From Runella sp. SP2 (lineage in GTDB: Bacteria > Bacteroidota > Bacteroidia > Cytophagales > Spirosomataceae), in contig NZ_CP031030.1 of assembly GCF_003711225.1 (NCBI RefSeq), positions 744,001 to 808,000 on the forward strand: a stretch of 64,000 bases of DNA, given 5' to 3'. Positions 53,149 to 60,832 of this stretch are shown here, in pieces; position 1 is the stretch's first letter, and every line of letters starts with the position of its first letter. A program made the translations under genes and the position numbers. Below the pieces are notes generated by a model that was not told the DNA's origin, did no database searches, and was given only the letters and a program-made list of their open reading frames with translations.

Positions 53149-53240
53149 GTCTGACTATCGTCTGACTGCTGTTTGGCTATGCGTCAGACGGTAGTCAGAC
53201 GCGTATTAATCTCGCTAATTCGGTCTGACTAGCGTCTGGC
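53149..53240. repeat. Three-unit GTCTGAC repeat between doxX-like gene and valS
   Basis: An 18-bp unit GTCTGACTATCGTCTGAC (53149-53166) recurs inverted at 53183-53200 (GTCAGACGGTAGTCAGAC, one mismatch to the reverse complement) and directly, less exactly, at 53223-53240 (GTCTGACTAGCGTCTGGC). Each unit itself holds two GTCTGAC-like heptamers. The first two units can form a long hairpin. Confidence 0.75.
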
Positions 53241-53242
53241 CT

Positions 53243-55897
53243 TTAACTGAGACGAGCCAATGCTTCTTGAATAGTGGCAATTTTAGCCTCGGCATCGGCT
53301 AGTTTTTGACGTTCTTTTTCAACGATGTCTGCTTTGGCATTTTGTACAAAGCGTTCGTTTGAAAGTTTCGCTTCAACCGATTTTTTGAAACCTAGCGTAT
53401 ATTCAAGCTCTTTTTGAAGATTTTCACGTTCGGCTTCTACGTCAAGTTCACCTTCCAAGTTGACAAAAAACTCGTCGGCTTTTACCAAGAACGACATACC
53501 TTCTGCTTTACCCGTGGTGTAACTAATGTCCGAAATGTTCGCTAACTTTACAAGCAGGCTTTCAAATGGTTGGTAAAGTGCTTGATTTTCAGTTTTGATG
53601 GTTAGCGGAAGTTCCGTTTTAGGGCTGATGTTTTTGGTGCTACGTAGGTTACGAACGTTGGTAACAACCTCAAAGAAAATCTCAAAATTAGCCAACATCG
53701 TTGCATCAAACGGCGCAACTTTGGGGAATTCGGCTACGCAAAGGCTCTCTTTTTCGCCGCGTGGGCGGATGTCTTGCCAAATTTCTTCCGTAATAAACGG
53801 CATGAACGGATGCGTCAATGCCATTAGTTTATCAAAAAAGCCGATGGTAGCATCAAACGTCGCTTGGTCGATAGGTTGTTCAAACCCAGGTTTAATCATT
53901 TCGAGGTACTGCGAGCAGAAGTCGTCCCAAATGAGTTTATAAATTACATTGAGGGCATCTGACAGACGGTATTTACTGAATAAATCATGTACTTCGGCGA
54001 TAGTTTGGTTCAATTTTGCCTCAAACCATGCAATGGGGAGGGCGGCTACTTGACCTCCTTCATTGGAAGTAACTGTCCATCCTTTTACCAAACGGAAAGC
54101 GTTCCAAATTTTATTGCAGAAATTACGCCCTTGCTCACAAAGTTTTTCGTCAAAAAGAAGGTCGTTTCCTGCTGGCGAACTGAATAACATTCCCGTACGC
54201 ACCCCATCCGCTCCGTATTTATCAATCAAATCCAACGGGTCAGGTGAGTTTCCCAATGACTTTGACATTTTACGTCCTTTGGCATCACGAACAATTCCTG
54301 TTAGATATACATTACGGAAAGGTAACTCTCCTTTAAACTCATACCCAGCGATAATCATACGTGCTACCCAGAAAAACAAAATCTCGGGCGCGGTCACGAG
54401 GTCATTGGTAGGGTAGTAGTAGTTAATGTCTTCGTTGTTAGGGTCTTTCAAGCCATCGAAAACGGTTATTGGCCACAACCATGAGCTAAACCACGTATCT
54501 ACTACGTCGGGGTCTTGCGTCAAATCTTCTTCCGTGAGGGCAAACAACTGGTATTCGTGTTGTGCTTTGCGTAAAGCTTCGCGTTTGGTTTTAGCTACAA
54601 TCACCGTTCCATCTTGGAGGTAATACGCAGGAATTTGTTGCCCCCACCACAACTGACGGCTGATGTTCCAGTCGCGAACGTTCTCCATCCACACGCGGTA
54701 GGTATTCTTAAACTTAGGCGGTACCAACTGAATATTGTCGTTCATTACGTTTTCGAGGGCTGGTTGGCAAAGCTCTTTCATCTTCACAAACCATTGCAAC
54801 GACAAACGAGGCTCAATAACGGCGTTGGTACGTTCTGAATGGCCTACGTTACTTTTGTAGTCTTCGATTTTTTCAACAAAACCCGCTTCATCAAGAAGTT
54901 TAATGATTTTTTTACGTGCAATAAAACGGTCTTCACCTACTAAAATCTGCGCTTTTTCATTGAGTGTGCCGTCTTCGTTCAAAATATCAATGATGGGCAA
55001 GTTATGTTTAAGCCCCAATTCATAGTCATTTTGGTCGTGTGCAGGAGTCACTTTCAAACCACCCGTTCCGAAATCCATCGTAACGTACTCGTCGGTAATA
55101 ATAGGAATTTCACGATTGATGAGCGGAATCAACGCTTTTTTGCCGTGCAGGTGCTTGTAGCGTTCATCGTCGGGGTGAACGCAAATGGCCGAGTCCGCCA
55201 TGATGGTTTCTGGGCGAACTGTTGCGATGATGATATATTGCTCTTCTTCCGCTTCTACTAAGCCCCCATCGGGGGTTTGGGGGCTGATTTTATATTTCAA
55301 ATAGCACAATTTGGTCATTACCTCCTTGGTCAATACCTCTTCGTCCGAAACGGTTGTTTTGGCTTGAGGGTCCCAGTTGACCATGCGGTGACCGCGGTAA
55401 ATATATCCTTTATTATAAAGGTCGATAAACGTGTCAATAACGGCATCGTACAAAGAGGGTTCCATCGTAAAACGTGTACGATCCCAATCGCATGATGCCC
55501 CTAATTTACGCAACTGCTGAAGAATGATGCCACCGTACTTGTGTGTCCATTCCCAGGCATATTCGTAGAATTGGTCGCGAGTTAAGTCGCGTTTTTGAAT
55601 CCCTTTTTCTTTGAGCATGGCAACTACTTTGGCTTCGGTCGCAATCGAAGCGTGGTCGGTGCCAGGAACCCAGCAAGCCTCTTTTCCTTCCATGCGCGCT
55701 TTGCGGACGAGAACATCCTGAATGGTGTTGTTGAGCATGTGCCCCATGTGTAAGACCCCCGTTACGTTGGGCGGAGGGATGACGATGGTATAAGGCTCTT
55801 TGTCAGGATTGGGCTTTGAATTGAAATAGCGGTTTTCAATCCAATAGCTGTACCATTTGTCTTCGATGTCGCGCGGATTGTAGGTTTTTGAAATCAT
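53243..55897 (-). CDS. valS: Valyl-tRNA synthetase
   Basis: An 884-aa class I synthetase charging tRNA-Val. The HIGH motif is HMGH at residues 50-53 (PPNVTGVLHMGHML), the KMSKS motif is GRKMSKSLGN, the editing domain has TVRPETIMADSAIC (about 226-239) with Thr/Asp residues for Thr hydrolysis, and the C-terminal ~70 residues form the coiled-coil arm (EAERENLQKELEYTLGFKKS). Residues 205-213 (SPQTPDGGL) are encoded by a palindromic GC-rich element at 55261-55285, apparently inserted in frame in the editing region. Essential gene, monocistronic in this context. Confidence 0.96.
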   Translation of the reverse strand: MISKTYNPRDIEDKWYSYWIENRYFNSKPNPDKEPYTIVIPPPNVTGVLHMGHMLNNTIQDVLVRKARMEGKEACWVPGTDHASIATEAKVVAMLKEKGIQKRDLTRDQFYEYAWEWTHKYGGIILQQLRKLGASCDWDRTRFTMEPSLYDAVIDTFIDLYNKGYIYRGHRMVNWDPQAKTTVSDEEVLTKEVMTKLCYLKYKISPQTPDGGLVEAEEEQYIIIATVRPETIMADSAICVHPDDERYKHLHGKKALIPLINREIPIITDEYVTMDFGTGGLKVTPAHDQNDYELGLKHNLPIIDILNEDGTLNEKAQILVGEDRFIARKKIIKLLDEAGFVEKIEDYKSNVGHSERTNAVIEPRLSLQWFVKMKELCQPALENVMNDNIQLVPPKFKNTYRVWMENVRDWNISRQLWWGQQIPAYYLQDGTVIVAKTKREALRKAQHEYQLFALTEEDLTQDPDVVDTWFSSWLWPITVFDGLKDPNNEDINYYYPTNDLVTAPEILFFWVARMIIAGYEFKGELPFRNVYLTGIVRDAKGRKMSKSLGNSPDPLDLIDKYGADGVRTGMLFSSPAGNDLLFDEKLCEQGRNFCNKIWNAFRLVKGWTVTSNEGGQVAALPIAWFEAKLNQTIAEVHDLFSKYRLSDALNVIYKLIWDDFCSQYLEMIKPGFEQPIDQATFDATIGFFDKLMALTHPFMPFITEEIWQDIRPRGEKESLCVAEFPKVAPFDATMLANFEIFFEVVTNVRNLRSTKNISPKTELPLTIKTENQALYQPFESLLVKLANISDISYTTGKAEGMSFLVKADEFFVNLEGELDVEAERENLQKELEYTLGFKKSVEAKLSNERFVQNAKADIVEKERQKLADAEAKIATIQEALARLS
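55261..55285. repeat. REP-like palindrome inside valS
   Basis: AGCCCCC / GGGGGCT arms (55261-55267 and 55279-55285) enclose a second CCCCC-ATC-GGGGG stem. It is GC-rich in a moderate-GC gene and resembles dispersed intergenic palindromes of this phylum, but lies within the coding frame. Confidence 0.6.
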
Positions 55898-55973
55898 GTT
55901 TGTTGGTTTATAAGTAACCCCACTTAAATCGTTTCTAAAAAAAGGGAGATTTTAGTAATGATAATAGTTAGTT

Positions 55974-56888
55974 TTAAAGCGTTTCTATTGTGGTAACAGG
56001 AAGCCCTGTTGCAATGGCAATTTGTTCGTTGGAAAGACCAAGGTTTTTAAGATTTCGAGCGGTTTGCAACACCAACTGTCTTTTCTCTTCTTCCGCCCTA
56101 GCTCGCTCTTCCGCAATTCCTTCGGCTCTGCCTTCAGCTCTGCCAATATCAATCCCATCCATGACTGCGGTGTCGATGACACTTCTTTCGATGCGTTTGT
56201 TTTCGATGTGTTTGAAATACGCATTCTGCTCGGCTTCGGGGAGGTTTTGTATTTTTAAATATTCTGCCACCTCTTTTAGTCCTTTTGCCTTAGAGTTATT
56301 GAGAACTTCGTCATTTTTAAGGTAATAAATCCATTCATCAAGGGTGTCTTTGGCCAAATCATTAAAATTGTTGATTTTAATGACGTAGAACTCTGGGAAA
56401 AGTTGATAAACCGCCTCTTTTTCAAATAATTCCTTTTGTTTGGCAGAAAGCTCCAGTAAGTCGCCTTGATGGATGCCCACAAAGTCAGTTTTTCCGTAAT
56501 AGACGTAGTCCTTTCCTTGCCCTAAATCAAAATAGACGATATTGATTGAATATACTTTTTTGATTCGACTGTACCTTTCACCCAGTCCAAGGTACTCGGT
56601 GGTCACTTTAGAGACTCCGTAGAGCATTCGCTGGAAATAATCAACCTGCTTGTTGTTTTGGATTTCGAAAATGACTAACTCATTCTTACTGTTCAATGCC
56701 AAAATGTCCACCCGATTGAACTTGTCTTCGAAGCTCTCTTGATTTGACTCACTTTCGAGAATTTGTTCAATGATAATGTCCTCTTTGAGAAGTTCAGACA
56801 AAAATCCTTCCAAAATCACAAAATTGGATTTTTGACGAAGGAGGCGTTTCATGGCCCAGTCAAAACGAATCAGCGGCTTGGTTGTCAT
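55974..56888 (-). CDS. Rpn-family (PD-(D/E)XK) nuclease / transposase-like protein
   Basis: A 304-aa protein of the Rpn/PDDEXK_2 family. It begins MTTKPLIRFDWAMKRLL, followed by KSNFVILEGFLSELL, and the nuclease core RVDILALNSKNELVIFEIQN (about 58-77) with the D...ExQ catalytic arrangement. The C-terminus has an AEGRAEGIAEERARAEE helix and a region NLKNLGLSNEQIAIATGLPV like that of related proteins. E. coli RpnA-E are DNA endonucleases that promote RecA-independent recombination; many copies are dispersed in Bacteroidota and may be mobile. It has its own TACTTTTG promoter box at 56902-56909. Confidence 0.88.
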   Translation of the reverse strand: MTTKPLIRFDWAMKRLLRQKSNFVILEGFLSELLKEDIIIEQILESESNQESFEDKFNRVDILALNSKNELVIFEIQNNKQVDYFQRMLYGVSKVTTEYLGLGERYSRIKKVYSINIVYFDLGQGKDYVYYGKTDFVGIHQGDLLELSAKQKELFEKEAVYQLFPEFYVIKINNFNDLAKDTLDEWIYYLKNDEVLNNSKAKGLKEVAEYLKIQNLPEAEQNAYFKHIENKRIERSVIDTAVMDGIDIGRAEGRAEGIAEERARAEEEKRQLVLQTARNLKNLGLSNEQIAIATGLPVTTIETL

Positions 56889-56901
56889 TCTATTTTTTTT
56901 G

Positions 56902-56909
56902 CAAAAGTA
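56902..56909 (-). promoter_or_regulatory. TAnnTTTG promoter box for the Rpn-type gene
   Basis: The minus strand reads TACTTTTG followed by C, 13 nt before the ATG at 56888, giving a very short leader of about 6 nt. It lies between the rtcB terminator and the gene. Confidence 0.6.
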
Positions 56910-56926
56910 CGGAAAAATCCCCTTAT

Positions 56927-56955
56927 CCCTGCCAGCGCCTCAAACGCTGACAGGG
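56927..56955 (-). terminator. Stem-loop after rtcB
   Basis: CCCTGTCAGCG and CGCTGGCAGGG (minus strand) pair with a G-T wobble around a 7-nt loop, 7 nt after the rtcB stop, and are followed 10 nt on by TTTTT. Confidence 0.7.
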
Positions 56956-56961
56956 TGCTTT

Positions 56962-58536
56962 TTAATCTTCTCGACCTTCTTTTCGGTTGGCATCGGCCAT
57001 TCGGACGATTTTGGGACTGAATTTAGCCAAAACCTTCACCAAGTCTTGTTGGGCTGCAATCACCGTTTCGATGTTTTTATAAACCATCGGTGCTTCGTCT
57101 AAGTCCCCGCCAATCAATTGGATATTGGTCTCTTCTAAAATCTTATTGAGTTGATGACGAGTAATGTTCTCAAACGCTTTGGTTCGTGACATGACTCGCC
57201 CCGCTCCGTGAGAGGCCGAGTTGAGTGCCGTGTCGTGCCCTTTTCCTCGTACAACAAATCCTGGCTGCGTCATCGAACCTGGAATGATTCCGAGGTCGTT
57301 AGGACCTGCGGGCGTGGCTCCTTTTCGGTGAACCATCACCTCTTCGCCGTTGGAAAGGGTTTCTTTCCAAGCAAAATTATGGTGATTTTCGACCATTTTT
57401 AGGGGCTTTTCGCGCAATTCACGGGCGATTTTTGCGTGAATTTCGTGGTGATTGGCCGAAGCATATTCGCCCGCCAAATTCATCGCAATCCAGTACTCTT
57501 GTCCTTCTTCGGTGTTTAAGTCGAGCCATGCCAAATGCGCTGCTGATTTGGGCAAACGTGTTTTTTGCATGGCAAGTTTAGAATAGTAGCCTGCAACCGT
57601 TCCTCCGAAACCTCGCGAACCTGAGTGCGACAACAAAGCCAAATAGTTGCCAACGGGGAGGCCGAGGAGGTCGTCTTGTTCAAAGACTTCCACAACGCCC
57701 CACTCGACAAAGTGATTACCCGTACCCGACGTACCCAACTGACGGTAGGCTTTGTCTTTTAAGTCGCGGATAATTTTGGTCGCTCTCCATTCGGGCAAAT
57801 CCATCACACTTTCGTCAAACTTTTTACCTGTCTCTCCACCGATTCCGAATTTGGTATTTTCGACCAATGTTCGTTTTAACAAATGAGGTTCTCGTTTAAA
57901 AAAATCGGCAGGTAAGTCGAAAATCGACATGCACATTCGGCAAGCAATGTCCACCCCAACCGCGTACGGAATGACCGTTTCTGGATGAGTAGCCAAAACA
58001 CCGCCAATTGGCAAGCCGTAGCCTTGGTGGGCATCAGGCATGAGCGCCCCCGCGATAGAAATAGGCAGGCTTGCCGCCGTTTTCATTTGGTCTAATGCTC
58101 CTTGCTCGATATGCTCTCGTCCAAAAATGGCGTAAGGCAACGGTTCTTCACGCAAGTCGAACGCTGTAACTTCTTGTTTTTCAGAAGTATTTAATACAAA
58201 CGCAGGCTCAGGTGGTGGAAAAAACGACTTCCCTGTTTCCGAAAGCGGAATAAACACTTTCTCTTTTTGTAAATCGTAAATAGCCTTGGCTAAATTGGTT
58301 ACTTTGTTTTTGGAGTAGGCAAACTTTTTAGGGTTTTCCAACATCCGAGCAAAAAGTGCAAGTACCTTTTCTTTGGGATAGTCGGCGTGTTGGTGGAGCC
58401 CGTTGGCAACTCGCAAAAACGTAGTATGCAGTGAGGCTGGAATATCGGCCAGCACTAAGATTTCTTCGATGGTGAATAAACTGTTCATCTGAATCGTTTC
58501 GTCAAAATTTAAAATTTGTCTTGCCAGTTTCTCCAA
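56962..58536 (-). CDS. rtcB: RNA ligase RtcB family protein
   Basis: A 524-aa RtcB-type RNA ligase, which joins 2',3'-cyclic-phosphate or 3'-phosphate RNA ends to 5'-OH using GTP and Mn2+. Conserved blocks: MPDAHQGYGLPIGGVLA (about 165-181), GVDIACRMCM with the Mn-binding Cys, GTSGTGNHFVEWG, LSHSGSRGFGG, VENHHNFAW, HRKGATPA and the guanylylation region ASHGAGRVMSR. Its N-terminal ~110 residues precede the core, a longer version than E. coli RtcB (408 aa). A second start at 58488 (MNSLFTIEE) is preceded by a TAAATTTTG-like box and is equally plausible. Upstream lies a promoter, short ORF and terminator (58572-58776) that may control it. Confidence 0.92.
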   Translation of the reverse strand: MEKLARQILNFDETIQMNSLFTIEEILVLADIPASLHTTFLRVANGLHQHADYPKEKVLALFARMLENPKKFAYSKNKVTNLAKAIYDLQKEKVFIPLSETGKSFFPPPEPAFVLNTSEKQEVTAFDLREEPLPYAIFGREHIEQGALDQMKTAASLPISIAGALMPDAHQGYGLPIGGVLATHPETVIPYAVGVDIACRMCMSIFDLPADFFKREPHLLKRTLVENTKFGIGGETGKKFDESVMDLPEWRATKIIRDLKDKAYRQLGTSGTGNHFVEWGVVEVFEQDDLLGLPVGNYLALLSHSGSRGFGGTVAGYYSKLAMQKTRLPKSAAHLAWLDLNTEEGQEYWIAMNLAGEYASANHHEIHAKIARELREKPLKMVENHHNFAWKETLSNGEEVMVHRKGATPAGPNDLGIIPGSMTQPGFVVRGKGHDTALNSASHGAGRVMSRTKAFENITRHQLNKILEETNIQLIGGDLDEAPMVYKNIETVIAAQQDLVKVLAKFSPKIVRMADANRKEGRED

Positions 58537-58571
58537 ACAGGAGAAGTAAAATTGTAGGGAAAAAATGGCAC

Positions 58572-58601
58572 AAAAAAAGCCCGACTGGGAGGAGTCGGGC
58601 T
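58572..58601 (-). terminator. Strong terminator between a short ORF and rtcB
   Basis: AGCCCGACT / AGTCGGGCT pair around a 6-nt loop on the minus strand and are followed by TTTTTTT. It stops or attenuates the transcript begun at 58744-58776 before rtcB (start 58536). Confidence 0.92.
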
Positions 58602-58627
58602 GGGTATGTTAAAGGAGGAGTTTCACT

Positions 58628-58717
58628 CTAAAACACATACCTGCCGACTCGCATAGCATCGCTGACGCAGACATCTGCGACTTGGCTAATTGCTATATTT
58701 TGCGAATACCGTAGCAT
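58628..58717 (-). CDS. Possible 29-aa peptide in a terminated leader
   Basis: An ATG at 58717 opens 29 codons (beginning MLRYSQNIAISQ, ending MRVGRYVF, with one Cys in the middle) to a TAG at 58628. It lies between a full consensus promoter (58744-58776) and a strong terminator (58572-58601), so the transcript would be about 160 nt. The RNA also has a CGCAG/CTGCG hairpin within the frame. I do not recognise the peptide. It may be a leader peptide of rtcB attenuation or an independent small protein/sRNA. Confidence 0.4.
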   Translation of the reverse strand: MLRYSQNIAISQVADVCVSDAMRVGRYVF

Positions 58718-58743
58718 AGTTGTGTTGGTTTTAATTTCTGCTA

Positions 58744-58776
58744 CAAAATTAGTGTAAACTAAATTGTATTTTCCAA
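58744..58776 (-). promoter_or_regulatory. Promoter (TTG-N22-TAATTTTG) upstream of the short ORF and rtcB
   Basis: On the minus strand TTG (58776-58774) is followed after 22 nt by TAATTTTG (58751-58744). The predicted start near 58737 leaves about 20 nt before the short ORF's ATG. Confidence 0.7.
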
Positions 58777-58833
58777 TGATTTGTTGGATTTATTTTTGAA
58801 ATTACTTTTTTGTTTGTTGTAACTGTCAGAAAA

Positions 58834-60366
58834 TCAGAGATTTTGTAGGTTGCTGAGATGGGATTCAGCTTGCTCCAAGATGGCCTGTTTTTCGGCGTTG
58901 GACATTTTATTGAGCAATTGGTATATCATTCCAATCCTCGGATTTTTCTCCAAAAGCGCCCGATTTCGCTCATAAAAATGCCAATAAAGGCTATTGAACG
59001 GACAGGCTTTTTCGCCAATTTTTGCTTTTTTATCGTAAAAACAGGTTCCGCAATAATTACTCATTTTATCGACGTAGTTAGCTGAAGAAACGTAGGGTTT
59101 GGAACCAACAATTCCCCCATCGGCATACTGGCTCATGCCTCGGGTGTTGGTGATTTCTACCCATTCGATGGCGTCGATGTAAATGCCCAAGTACCATTGA
59201 TCTATTTCGTCGGGGTGGATACCTGCCAAAAGCGCAAAGTTGCCCGTAATCATCAGTCGCTGGATGTGGTGTGCGTAAGCATAATTGAGGCTTTGGCCGA
59301 TGGCATGTTTGAGGCAATTCATCTTCGTTTCACCCGTCCAAAACCAATCGGGAAGCGGACGCTCGTGCCCAAAAAAATTGAGATGCTGGTAATCGGGCAT
59401 TTTGGCCCAATAAATCCCGCGCATGTATTCGCGCCAACCCAAAATTTGGCGGACAAACCCCTCACATTGTTCAATGCTTACCCGCTCAGGGTGCTTTTCC
59501 CAGTACGCAACGGCGGCGTTGACTACTTCCGCAGGGCTAATCATTTTGGTGTTGAGCCCAAACGAAAGTTTTGAATGGAACAAAGACCAATGGCCCGTGT
59601 GCATGGCGTCTTGGTAATTTCCGAAATGGGCAAAAAGAAAGGCTAGAAAAAAATCGAGGACTTCGAGCGATTGTTTGCGGGTCGTAGGCCAAGGAAAGCG
59701 GTCGGCGAGGGGAGTGCCCAAATACCTAACTCCTGCGCGGTCAATTTCCTCCAAAATATCCCGATAATCATGCGAAAACTGATGGGTCGGAATCTGAACG
59801 GGGTTGCCCTTGAAAGGTTTACGGTTGTTGCTGTCGAAATTCCAACGCCCTCCAGCAGGCTCAGACCCCTCCATGAGCACTTTGTGTTTTTTGCGCATGG
59901 TTCGGTAAAAACTTTCCATAAGATACGTTTTCTTTGAACTAAAAAGCTGCGCTACTTCCTCGCGGGTGGTGTAAAAATGCTCGGTATCGTAGGCTTTACT
60001 CTGAATGTTAAGCTGCTGACAATAAGATGTTAACTGCTGGTCGAGGCGATATTCGTCGGGGAGTTGATATTCAAAACATTCAATGTTGTTTTGCTCAATA
60101 AGCCAATCAAGATTTTTGGTCAAATGCTGCGTATTGTCAGGGTCATTGATGCGCAGGTGAACAACACGGTGTCCTCGTTTTTGTAAGTAAGCCGCAAAAT
60201 TGTACATAGCCGCAAAAAAGCCAATCACTTTTTGGACGTGATGTACGACATAATCAGTTTCTTGTCGTAGTTCCATCAACACATACAGGGTGTCAGGGGA
60301 AGTTTGGGTGTACCAACTGTGCTGATAATTGAGCTGGTCGCCTAAAATAAGTCTAAGGGTTTTCAA
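58834..60366 (-). CDS. FeS-type (6-4) photolyase-like / cryptochrome-family protein
   Basis: A 510-aa protein of the FeS-BCP (PhrB/CryB) family, which repairs (6-4) or other pyrimidine photoproducts with FAD. It starts [16 protein letters not shown], has the FAD-binding [17 protein letters not shown], and the four iron-sulfur cysteines: one in [11 protein letters not shown] and three in [21 protein letters not shown] (given in part). The start codon is TTG (60366), overlapping the DUF2256 gene by 14 nt. Length fits the family. The DUF2256 partner is a known neighbour. Confidence 0.93.
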   Translation of the reverse strand: MKTLRLILGDQLNYQHSWYTQTSPDTLYVLMELRQETDYVVHHVQKVIGFFAAMYNFAAYLQKRGHRVVHLRINDPDNTQHLTKNLDWLIEQNNIECFEYQLPDEYRLDQQLTSYCQQLNIQSKAYDTEHFYTTREEVAQLFSSKKTYLMESFYRTMRKKHKVLMEGSEPAGGRWNFDSNNRKPFKGNPVQIPTHQFSHDYRDILEEIDRAGVRYLGTPLADRFPWPTTRKQSLEVLDFFLAFLFAHFGNYQDAMHTGHWSLFHSKLSFGLNTKMISPAEVVNAAVAYWEKHPERVSIEQCEGFVRQILGWREYMRGIYWAKMPDYQHLNFFGHERPLPDWFWTGETKMNCLKHAIGQSLNYAYAHHIQRLMITGNFALLAGIHPDEIDQWYLGIYIDAIEWVEITNTRGMSQYADGGIVGSKPYVSSANYVDKMSNYCGTCFYDKKAKIGEKACPFNSLYWHFYERNRALLEKNPRIGMIYQLLNKMSNAEKQAILEQAESHLSNLQNL

Positions 60367-60505
60367 TGGCTTTCTTGTTTCGTTGACTACGGCAGCGGTC
60401 GCTGCAATACTTGACCTCCTCCCATACTTTCTCCCATTTTTTGCGCCACGTAAAAGGCCGACCGCATACGAGGCAGGTTTTGGTGGGTAAGTGTTGTTTT
60501 TTCAA
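60353..60505 (-). CDS. DUF2256 family small protein (TTG start)
   Basis: A 50-aa protein read from a TTG at 60505 to a TAG at 60353. It has the DUF2256 pattern: [20 protein letters not shown] followed by [11 protein letters not shown], four cysteines arranged as a zinc ribbon (CxxC ... CxxxC). No ATG is available; the TTG start gives the family's usual N-terminus (MKKQHLPTK). It overlaps the photolyase-like gene by 14 nt, and this pairing is common in photolyase loci of many bacteria. Confidence 0.85.
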   Translation of the reverse strand: MKKQHLPTKTCLVCGRPFTWRKKWEKVWEEVKYCSDRCRSQRNKKAIENP

Positions 60506-60565
60506 AGTGCAATTTGGTTTTTCAAAATTGAACTTTCAGTTGGAGAAAATGTTTGAAAGAACCCT

Positions 60566-60597
60566 AAAAAAGAACGGCAGGAGGAAAACCCCTGCCA
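60566..60597 (-). terminator. Terminator upstream of DUF2256
   Basis: On the minus strand GGCAGG / CCTGCC (60596-60591 and 60581-60576) with a 9-nt loop are followed by GTTCTTTTTT. It would stop a minus-strand transcript before the DUF2256 gene. No clear promoter is seen for such a transcript; its region has only a 4-codon ORF near 60638. Confidence 0.6.
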
Positions 60598-60717
60598 TTG
60601 CTCTGATCAATTAGACCGTAAGAACTTACTTTACCCACATTATACTTTCTCTCTTACGATAATAAGTCTATCGAATTTTTGCGTTAGGTTAGATGGTATT
60701 TTTACACACAAACACTT

Positions 60718-60756
60718 AAAAAAACCGACGCTCAACAAACGGACGTCGGTTTTATT
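60718..60756. terminator. Strong terminator downstream of the kinase gene
   Basis: AAAACCGACG and CGTCGGTTTT (60721-60730 and 60744-60753) pair around a 13-nt loop, with eight T on the minus strand. It ends the two-component operon and also the short transcript that may begin near 60791. Confidence 0.9.
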
Positions 60757-60760
60757 TCTT

Positions 60761-60790
60761 TCAACTATTCTTACTGTATAAGAAAACCAT
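60761..60790 (-). CDS. Possible leaderless 9-aa ORF before a terminator
   Basis: ATG at 60790 lies exactly 7 nt after the TACATTTG box at 60798-60805, so the transcript would start at or beside the ATG. The frame encodes MVFLYSKNS and stops at 60761, just before the terminator at 60718-60756. A short regulatory RNA of about 75 nt is the other reading. Confidence 0.3.
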   Translation of the reverse strand: MVFLYSKNS

Positions 60791-60797
60791 TACACCA

Positions 60798-60805
60798 CAA
60801 ATGTA
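60798..60805 (-). promoter_or_regulatory. TACATTTG promoter box behind a 20-bp operator-like repeat
   Basis: The minus strand reads TACATTTG. It has no TTG at -33; instead the 20-bp repeat at 60813-60832 lies 7 nt upstream, as expected of an activator site. Start of transcription is predicted near 60791. Confidence 0.55.
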
Positions 60806-60812
60806 CGGTGGC

Positions 60813-60832
60813 AATGCTTAAAAAGTCATTAA
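60813..60832. repeat. 20-bp direct repeat, copy 1
   Basis: AATGCTTAAAAAGTCATTAA, identical to 62956-62975. On the minus strand it reads TTAATGACTTTTTAAGCATT, with two TTAA-type half-sites 11 bp apart, the spacing usual for OmpR-family regulators. It overlaps the end of the kinase gene (stop 60829-60831). Confidence 0.7.

Noticed and set aside
55974-56888. Possible insertion sequence around the Rpn-type gene
   Set aside because: No terminal inverted repeats or target duplications were seen at either end; the gene has an ordinary promoter and a terminator from rtcB beside it.
60636-60650. Four-codon ORF (MWVK) before the terminator at 60566-60597
   Set aside because: It has no promoter match and is too short to distinguish from chance.
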